22,542 bases of DNA, taken from IMG/VR virus record IMGVR_UViG_3300029309_000374, positions 1 to 22,542 of that record. One strand, written 5' to 3'. The DNA comes from a virus. Shown here piece after piece: positions 15,301 through 20,539 of this stretch. The position numbers and the translations under genes are program-made. Position 1 is the first letter of the stretch. Each line of letters opens with the position of its first letter. The notes below the pieces were generated by a model that was not told the DNA's origin, did no database searches, and was given only the letters and a program-made list of their open reading frames with translations.

Positions 15301-17335
15301 AAGGGTAGATGTTAGCCGCGGATTGACCATTAATTCCTTTTTCGCCTTTCTGCCCTTTGTCTCCCTTTTGTCCCTTTTCGCCCTTCTCACCTTTTTCACC
15401 CTTCTCTCCTTTTTGTCCCTTGTCACCTTTTGATCCATCAAATGTGAATGACACAATCACAGCGTCATTATCACTAAATGGATTAGCAGCACTAGAAGAT
15501 GTAACAGATCCTGTGAGTTCTATTTCGTTAGTGTCAGTATCGCCTCCGCTGAAATCAAAAGTAATGAAGTTAGCCTGATTCTCTACCTCTCTTATCGTTA
15601 CCGTTCCCGCTTGGGTACTTGCTATAGATGGGATAGTCAAACCATCACCATCGACTCTAGCAACAACTATTCGCGTGGATGTATTTTGAGTAGACTCATT
15701 ACCTCTTAAATCTCCAGAGGCTGGGTTTCCAGTAGTATCTGTCCTAAAGTTATAAGGATAACTATTAGCAGAATTTTGTCCCCTAGTTCCCTTTTCACCT
15801 TTCTGTCCTTTGTCTCCCTTCTGTCCTTTTTCGCCTTTCTCTCCTTTCTCGCCTTTATCACCCTTCTGTCCTTTTTCTCCTTTCTCGCCTTTTTGACCTT
15901 TTGTTCCATCATTCTGAAAAGAAACAATTACAGCATCATTATCGCTGAATGGGTTAGACGCGCTTGAGGCGCTTACAGAACCAGTAAGTTCAATCTCACC
16001 TCCAGATGTATCACCACCTGTAAAAGCGAATGTTATAAAGTTAGCCTGGTTCTCAACTTCTCGTATTGTAACCGAACCATTTTGATCTGCGGCTACAGAA
16101 GGAATTGTTAATCCATCACTGTCTACTTGGCTGAGAACAATTCGTGTAGAAGTATTCTGAGTAGACTCATTACCTCTCATGTCACCGTTAGTAACACTTC
16201 CACTTGTGGCAGTTCTAAAATTGTAAGGATAACTATTGGCAGAGTTCTGACCCCTGGTTCCTTTTTCTCCTTTTTGACCCTTATCTCCTTTCTGTCCCTT
16301 TTCTCCTTTTTCTCCCTTCTCTCCTTTGTCACCTTTCTGTCCCTTTTCGCCTTTTTCTCCCTTCTCACCCTTCTCGCCCTTCTGACCTTTGGCTCCACCT
16401 TCGGCAAAGGATAAAGTTATTTCTTCTCCATCACTGAATGGATTGTTTCCGCTGCTACCTTGTACAGTAACAGTGCAAGTTATTATTCCTGTATCGACAG
16501 CAACACTATCTATGTTAAAGTTTATAAAATCTGTAGAGGTAGTTACAGATCTAACCAATACCGATCCAGCACTTGGAGTAGGTATGGTGTCTCCGTTTTT
16601 ATCGACAGAGTTTATAACGACCGATGTAGATGTGTTTTGAGTCTCGTTATTAAACCTGGCAATGCCAGTAGCAGGGTTTCCTGATGTGGAGGTGCTGAAA
16701 GCGTACTCATAGGTTGCAGCAGGTAATGGACCCTGTTGTCCTTTCTGGCCCTTCTGGCCCTTCTCACCCTTTTCGCCCTTTTCACCTTTGGTTCCTTTTT
16801 CACCGACTTCACCTTTTTGGCCTTTTTCACCGACCTCACCTTTAGATCCTTTTTCAGCGACCTCACCTTTTTGACCTTTCTCGCCTACTTCGCCTTTCTG
16901 TCCTTTGTCGCCTTGTTCTCCTTTCTGTCCCTTTTCACCTACTTCACCCTTAGATCCCTTTTCAGCAACTTCTCCTTTTTGTCCTTTCTGTCCGACCTCA
17001 CCTTTAACTCCTTTGTCACCTTTAACTCCTTGTTCTCCTTTTTGACCTTTCTCACCGACTTCACCTTTCTGTCCCTTGACTCCATCTCCATCAAGACCTT
17101 TCTGTCCCTTGTCTCCCTTTATACCTTGTTCTCCCTGGTCTCCCTTTTGCCCTTTAGAACCGATCTCACCCTTTTGACCTTTTTCTCCTTGAGCACCCTT
17201 TTGGCCTTTAGAACCAACAAGTTGTTCTACGGCCCCATTATTAATGTCAATAGATATAGGACTGGGTTGAGTAATAGTTATTACGTCACCAGGTTGGTCC
17301 GTTACAATAATTTCAATAGGCCCAGTATCTGACAT
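12380..17335 (-). CDS. Collagen-like tail or head fibre protein with inserted beta domains
   Basis: A 1651-residue fibre. Residues 1-40 form a non-collagen N-terminus (probable attachment site). Gly-X-Y repeats then alternate with five related inserts of about 112 residues (about 203-314, 364-477, 521-634, 671-786 and 827-939) and a smaller insert (about 987-1028, VGTTTTLGAGEDATV). A long collagen stretch runs to about 1466, and a 185-residue globular tip closes the protein (NRLGIGTTSPDRTFEV and GNIGINTTSPTQKLTV are typical of phage fibre heads). Lys occupies the Y position in most triplets (GEK, GQK, GDK): I count about 144 Lys-Gly pairs by eye. Pro is scarce except near the end (GPTGPPGPS). 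The tip lacks the S74 chaperone/protease domain. The ATG lies three bases after the stop of the 132-residue gene. It is the predicted substrate of the enzymes encoded at 7522-11596. Confidence 0.93.
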   Translation of the reverse strand: MSDTGPIEIIVTDQPGDVITITQPSPISIDINNGAVEQLVGSKGQKGAQGEKGQKGEIGSKGQKGDQGEQGIKGDKGQKGLDGDGVKGQKGEVGEKGQKGEQGVKGDKGVKGEVGQKGQKGEVAEKGSKGEVGEKGQKGEQGDKGQKGEVGEKGQKGEVAEKGSKGEVGEKGQKGEVGEKGTKGEKGEKGEKGQKGQKGQQGPLPAATYEYAFSTSTSGNPATGIARFNNETQNTSTSVVINSVDKNGDTIPTPSAGSVLVRSVTTSTDFINFNIDSVAVDTGIITCTVTVQGSSGNNPFSDGEEITLSFAEGGAKGQKGEKGEKGEKGEKGQKGDKGEKGEKGEKGQKGDKGQKGEKGTRGQNSANSYPYNFRTATSGSVTNGDMRGNESTQNTSTRIVLSQVDSDGLTIPSVAADQNGSVTIREVENQANFITFAFTGGDTSGGEIELTGSVSASSASNPFSDNDAVIVSFQNDGTKGQKGEKGEKGQKGDKGEKGEKGEKGQKGDKGQKGEKGTRGQNSANSYPYNFRTDTTGNPASGDLRGNESTQNTSTRIVVARVDGDGLTIPSIASTQAGTVTIREVENQANFITFDFSGGDTDTNEIELTGSVTSSSAANPFSDNDAVIVSFTFDGSKGDKGQKGEKGEKGEKGEKGQKGDKGQKGEKGINGQSAANIYPYLFSTATSGNPTNGELRGNESTQNTSTRIIINQVDSDGLTIPAVGANDVGTVTIREVENQANFITFDFTAGDTASGEIELTGSVTASSASNPFSDQDAVNISFVFDGAKGQKGEAGASVKGQKGEKGQDGTSVKGQKGDKGQKGERGVNAGNVYNFTFKTDTSGDMPAGEVRGNNSTQNTTTRLNFNNQDSDNETVVTPEAPGIVTVREVETTSNFYKFSYTSVGTTGDQIELEGSVSASSASNPFSDNDSVTLSFQFNGSDGSKGQKGQDGTSVKGQKGEKGEKGEKGQKGQDGASVKGQKGEQGATGSGAQVDVGTTTTLGAGEDATVENSGTTENATFDFGIPTGAQGAKGQKGEQGAQGGQGPAGPSVKGQKGEQGEQGDSVKGQKGEQGAQGGKGQKGEDGASVKGQKGEQGEQGNSVKGQKGETGAQGPSGDDGSKGQKGEQGEQGNSVKGQKGEQGGQGPAGPSVKGQKGEQGEQGNSVKGQKGEQGGQGPAGPSVKGQKGEQGEQGNSVKGQKGQTGAQGGTGPAGPSVKGQKGEQGEQGNSVKGQKGEQGAQGGTGGQGPAGGKGQKGQTGSQGGIGPQGEPGDTGSPGSKGQKGQTGSQGGQGGQGPTGPPGPSVKGQKGEQGEQGNSVKGQKGQTGAQGGTGGTGPTGSPGSKGQKGQTGGQGGQGPQGEQGEQGDPGAKGQKGQTGSQGGQGGQGPTGPPGPSVKGQKGEQGEQGNSVKGQKGQTGAQGGTGGQGPTGPPGPSVKGQKGQKGQTGSQGGSGGTGPTGPPGSKGQKGAESSASVTGSGSATRVAFWSGSQALSSDANLYWDNGNNRLGIGTTSPDRTFEVNSTDSVVALFKNPSNQVLVDLDCTAEAGSNGLRFLENGSTKMCMTYIPSKDGIQFGTSHVTGTEKMLIKENGNIGINTTSPTQKLTVNGVAKATKLELDESSSSTGDVGSPTGFVDVIISGSNYIIPYYTAE
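12938..14250. repeat. Degenerate DNA repeats encoding the long collagen stretch
   Basis: This part of the fibre gene consists of repeated, imperfect units that encode GPSVKGQKGEQGEQGNSVKG-like and GQTGSQGGQG-like blocks. Copies differ at many third codon positions. The plus strand is markedly pyrimidine-rich here. Such repeats are likely to change length by recombination. Confidence 0.85.
14519..16729. repeat. Five interspersed copies of a ~112-residue fibre domain
   Basis: Copies lie at about 16394-16729, 15905-16246, 15434-15775, 14978-15325 and 14519-14857, separated by Lys-rich collagen. Copies 2 to 4 are closest and share GNESTQNTSTR, VTIREVENQANFITF and NPFSD. Copies 1 and 5 are more diverged. 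The same residues use different codons in different copies. Confidence 0.85.
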
Positions 17336-17338
17336 AGT

Positions 17339-17737
17339 TTAGTTTACGATGTTTTGTTGTACAGTAAATGTTCCGAAAAACCAAGTTTCTTTTTCTGAAG
17401 TAGCAGTTAATGTGAACTCAACGCCATACACATACGTTCCTGCATCGACAGTCATGTTAGCATCTGTTATAGTTATCGTGAGCAAACCTGCATCAGTTCC
17501 AGCAATTGTGATGCTACTATTAGGAATAACAATAGGACCATTGTCATATTGTCTTACTTGCATCTCATAAGTATAAGCCGTCAGGTCAATCGCAGTTCCA
17601 TTCGAGTCTTTGACGTTTGCTTTTAAGATGAAAGTGTTTGCGCGACGGCAACAAATATTTAATTGGGTAGCAGCAGAAACGTCCACATTCTTTGGGTTTT
17701 CACATCTGCAAGAAGAAGAATTACAAGTACAAGCCAT
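17339..17737 (-). CDS. Cysteine-rich fibre-adaptor-like protein with Ig-like domain
   Basis: A 132-residue protein between the portal and collagen genes. The N-terminus is unusual: C3, C5, C10 and C12 in MACTCNSSSCRCENP, then C29 and C30 in ICCRRAN, with no further cysteine visible. Residues about 36-130 form a beta-rich domain (FILKANVKDSNGTAIDLTAYTYEMQVR ... in part; GLLTITITDANM; YVYGVEFTLTAT; TWFFGTFTVQ) that resembles the BppU N-terminal or Ig-like domain found at the base of phage fibres. A role as fibre anchor or base is likely from fold and position. The cysteines could bind metal or crosslink subunits. The stop lies three bases before the start of the collagen gene, so they form one operon. 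Confidence 0.72.
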   Translation of the reverse strand: MACTCNSSSCRCENPKNVDVSAATQLNICCRRANTFILKANVKDSNGTAIDLTAYTYEMQVRQYDNGPIVIPNSSITIAGTDAGLLTITITDANMTVDAGTYVYGVEFTLTATSEKETWFFGTFTVQQNIVN

Positions 17738-17741
17738 GGTA

Positions 17742-17749
17742 CAAATTTA
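17742..17749 (-). promoter_or_regulatory. TAnnTTTG box at the head of the fibre operon
   Basis: The minus strand reads TAAATTTG, overlaps the stop codon of the portal gene and ends four bases before the ATG at 17737. A start at this box would give an almost leaderless fibre-operon transcript. No -33 TTG is evident. Confidence 0.4.
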
Positions 17750-20185
17750 CTCGTTTAATAATACGTCTAGGAGGTCGTCGGTCTCTTCAGATAATTCATC
17801 TCGCTCGCCTTTTCGTTGAGAGATTAATTTAGATTGCTCGACGGCTGACAATTTGATTCTTTCATCTTTTCTAGCCTCTTTAACTGCTTCTAAATTTTCT
17901 CTGCCAGCAGTTTCAATCTGTTGTTGCTGAACAGAATACTCTCCTCGTAGTTTTGCAAGTTCCATCTCGTAAAGATGTTCTACCTCCATTACTTTTAGTT
18001 TGACTTCCGCATCAATGGAAGCCTTTTTAATATCAAGGTCTAACTCGACCTGTTTCTTTTGGATCTCTGCCTGCGCTGCCGCTTGAGTAGATTGAATGTT
18101 TGACTGCGCTGTCATTTGCGCCTGCATCTGTTGCTCTTGCATTTTAGAATCTCTTCTCTTGGCAATTCGAACAGACATCAATCTTTCTGCTTGGTCTGGA
18201 TCTTTTAATTGTCTTATTGCTTGTATGTCTGTTAAGTCTAACTGACCGCTCTGCAATGCTACATTTAAACTTTGCTCTAGGTACGCTCGGTCGGCATCAG
18301 CCATTTCAGTAATAACTTTTACTCCAAAATTATACATTGATAACTTCTTAAAAGAAGAAAGAACCGCCATATTGGTTTCACCAATGGCGTTCTCATACAT
18401 TTTATAAAGAACACTTTTGTCTGGAATAATTTGAACACACTTCACAATATCTTCAACCACTCTTCTAAATAAAACCATTGCAGCGTTTTGAATGTCATAT
18501 AGTGCGTTATTGCCTGCGGCCAATGCTTGCTGTTGAACGCCCACTAAGACATCTCCTTTAGGAGAGGAGCCGTCCATAACTTCATTGATTCCTGTTGCAT
18601 CTCTAATCATTGCTAAATAATGATTATAAATATTTACTAACTCGGATATGTTTCTTATTTGATTACCGATCTCTCTTACCGGAGGATTTTGAAATCCACC
18701 TTCCGGGTTTTTAGATCTATAATAAAAAACACCAGTCTGTTCGTATATGTCTTGAATCTCTAAAGGTTGAAGTTCTCCCCCTCTTCCTAACTGAACATTC
18801 TCCAATCCTTCTATATCTATAACCAAACCATCTGGTTTTGCTTTAGCAATTGACTGTTGAATTTTTAGATGAGTAATCTGAAGCATGTCAGCAAAACCTA
18901 TTACACTGGAAACTAAAGACTTAGGCATCATATCTCGCATGTTTAATGCGATCATCGAATACGAAAGTCTTGCTTTAGCAATGTCATATAAATTCTTTGG
19001 GACATTTTTCTTTTGACCGTAATCATACAAATAATCAGTACCTAGCACATACTTCCCACCATAAACGGTTTCGTTATTCATAAACACTGGTTTGCGATCA
19101 TACACAGACTCTCTTGGTGCTTCATAACTATTTCCCTTATAGTAAAAACCAGCATTTCCAAAACGAGACTCTTTATTTTCATAGACCATGCTATCCACAG
19201 ACTTATACTCAAATTCTAAAATTTGAACAGAGAACTCATCGTATCCATATCTGTTTTGATTTGCAGCATTGTCATACCAGGTGCTCATAAAAGCATTAGG
19301 GTCGTTACCATACTTGTTCATTACAGTTTTTGCTATCTCTTTATACTGAGCCTCAGTAAATTGACTGCCAGCGGTTCTTTTTAATTCAGAGATACTAATT
19401 CTTTTAATGTCTCCAGCATAAACAAGATCGTCTAAGTTTGGATCAGTAGTGTAAGAGTGTAAAAAATATGCTGGATCAACATAATTAGTTTTAATACCAT
19501 AGTTAGGATCATTCTCTCTTTTAACTACGGCTACTCCGCAAGTAACTAAGTCCTCTACAGAGCGACGAAAAATCTTTTCATCAAAATCGTTCCAGGTTAA
19601 AGTAAGTTGAGCCGCAAGTTGTGCGGAAACCTCAGCGTCTGTTTTTACATTGGTGTCTAAGAATATCTCTGTCTCTTCTTTCGTTTGTGGCAAATCATCA
19701 GGATCTACATCGGTTTCTAATCCGGATTGTTTGGCATCTCTTAATAAATCAATATTCTCAATACGAACTATTGTTCGTTTTTTCTTAATGTCTTTTTCCG
19801 ATTGAGATAACGGGTCTACCGCCTCTACCTGGGGGTAGGGCTTTTTCGACAATATTTTATTTACAACAATTTTAGCGAACTTAGGAACAATAGGTACAGG
19901 AGTGTAGTCCAATGTTAACAGTGTGCCGTCTCCATTATTTGCATTGATGGAGTTTAATATTTGTCGGTATATCTGTGTGTCTTGAGTTCCGTTTGCATAA
20001 GCCCTCGATGTCTCAAATGAATTGAACCTCTTTCCGTAAAGATTGTTAGTGCTGTCGCTTCCCATCCACTGTGCGTAAATGGCCTTTGCCCAAGCAAGTC
20101 CGTAAGCCTGCGTGAGTTTTTCTTCGGTTGGTGCTAGAGCATCTGGAAATGTTGAATAACCATTTGCTGGACGACTTTGTGACAT
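17747..20185 (-). CDS. Portal protein
   Basis: An 812-residue protein encoded after the terminase and a small gene, as expected for the portal. The core (about residues 50-650) contains LTLDYTPVPIVPKFAKIVVNKI-like text (in part) near the N-terminus, the sort of stretch that begins the portal clip and wing. A conserved-looking segment near residues 530-560 (TGINEVMDGSSPKGDVLVGV, then QQQALAAGNNALYD) matches portals of crAss-like and other Bacteroidota phages ('TG.NE..DGS.P...LVGV'). From about residue 680 to 790 a long Gln/Glu/Lys/Ala-rich coiled coil follows, which would form an extended barrel inside the head. The protein makes the dodecameric DNA-entry ring to which terminase docks. The length of about 800 residues fits that group. 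The coiled coil makes it longer than the usual siphovirus portal. Confidence 0.9.
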   Translation of the reverse strand: MSQSRPANGYSTFPDALAPTEEKLTQAYGLAWAKAIYAQWMGSDSTNNLYGKRFNSFETSRAYANGTQDTQIYRQILNSINANNGDGTLLTLDYTPVPIVPKFAKIVVNKILSKKPYPQVEAVDPLSQSEKDIKKKRTIVRIENIDLLRDAKQSGLETDVDPDDLPQTKEETEIFLDTNVKTDAEVSAQLAAQLTLTWNDFDEKIFRRSVEDLVTCGVAVVKRENDPNYGIKTNYVDPAYFLHSYTTDPNLDDLVYAGDIKRISISELKRTAGSQFTEAQYKEIAKTVMNKYGNDPNAFMSTWYDNAANQNRYGYDEFSVQILEFEYKSVDSMVYENKESRFGNAGFYYKGNSYEAPRESVYDRKPVFMNNETVYGGKYVLGTDYLYDYGQKKNVPKNLYDIAKARLSYSMIALNMRDMMPKSLVSSVIGFADMLQITHLKIQQSIAKAKPDGLVIDIEGLENVQLGRGGELQPLEIQDIYEQTGVFYYRSKNPEGGFQNPPVREIGNQIRNISELVNIYNHYLAMIRDATGINEVMDGSSPKGDVLVGVQQQALAAGNNALYDIQNAAMVLFRRVVEDIVKCVQIIPDKSVLYKMYENAIGETNMAVLSSFKKLSMYNFGVKVITEMADADRAYLEQSLNVALQSGQLDLTDIQAIRQLKDPDQAERLMSVRIAKRRDSKMQEQQMQAQMTAQSNIQSTQAAAQAEIQKKQVELDLDIKKASIDAEVKLKVMEVEHLYEMELAKLRGEYSVQQQQIETAGRENLEAVKEARKDERIKLSAVEQSKLISQRKGERDELSEETDDLLDVLLNE

Positions 20186-20210
20186 AGATCTATAAAAAGA
20201 TGGTATATAG

Positions 20211-20234
20211 TTAACTTATGCAAATATAAGTTAA
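20211..20234. promoter_or_regulatory. Perfect palindrome over the portal promoter box
   Basis: TTAACTTAT and ATAAGTTAA form a perfect 9-base inverted repeat around a six-base centre. The TAnnTTTG box at 20221-20228 lies inside it. The symmetry suggests a protein-binding operator, but the AT-rich arms could be chance. No second copy was noticed in the window. Confidence 0.4.
20221..20228 (-). promoter_or_regulatory. TAnnTTTG box before the portal gene
   Basis: The minus strand reads TATATTTG, 35 bases upstream of the portal ATG at 20185. It is the only gap (87 bases) between the terminase block and the portal. No matching -33 TTG is present. Confidence 0.5.
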
Positions 20235-20272
20235 ATACTAGCCGTCGAGAGAGGCGGCGATGTAAGTGCCTT

Positions 20273-20539
20273 TTAATCAATGGCTGTTTGACCCACTTCT
20301 TTCTTTGAAAGCACCTTATTTATTTTAATCTGACTCTGGCCCTTATAGGTTTTAGCAAATAGTCTTTGTTTAAGTGAGGTCATAGAATGAGTTGCATTTA
20401 TCATAATATCTTGAGGATCATCATACTTAGACACACACCATTGTTTGCTTAATGTATATGGAAGTTGTTTCTTTTTTTTAGGATAAAATTTTCTATATCC
20501 TACTTCTAATATCATGTAATATATTGGTTCGCTTTTCAT
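20273..20539 (-). CDS. Small protein of unknown function between terminase and portal
   Basis: An 88-residue basic protein. Its ATG overlaps the TGA of the terminase gene (ATGA), so it is translationally coupled to it. The sequence begins MKSEPIYYMILEVGYRKFYP, with a Lys-rich patch (KKKKQLPY) and a helix-like C-terminus (SLKQRLFAKTYKGQSQIK). It has no membrane segment, signal peptide or domain I recognise. The beta-prone start, with one WCVSKY segment, looks like a compact small fold. Position suggests a packaging or head-assembly accessory, but nothing in the sequence shows that. Confidence 0.7.
   Translation of the reverse strand: MKSEPIYYMILEVGYRKFYPKKKKQLPYTLSKQWCVSKYDDPQDIMINATHSMTSLKQRLFAKTYKGQSQIKINKVLSKKEVGQTAID

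Noticed and set aside
16736-17332. Long open frame on the plus strand (198 codons) opposite the first collagen block
   Set aside because: Its product is low-complexity Phe/Leu/Ser/Thr, the direct mirror of Gly-Glu-Lys codons. No start signal or neighbour supports it, and all convincing genes lie on the minus strand.
20236-20262. Possible terminator between the small gene and the portal
   Set aside because: The GCCG/CGGC stem is only four pairs with a mismatch beyond it on the minus strand, and no T-run follows.
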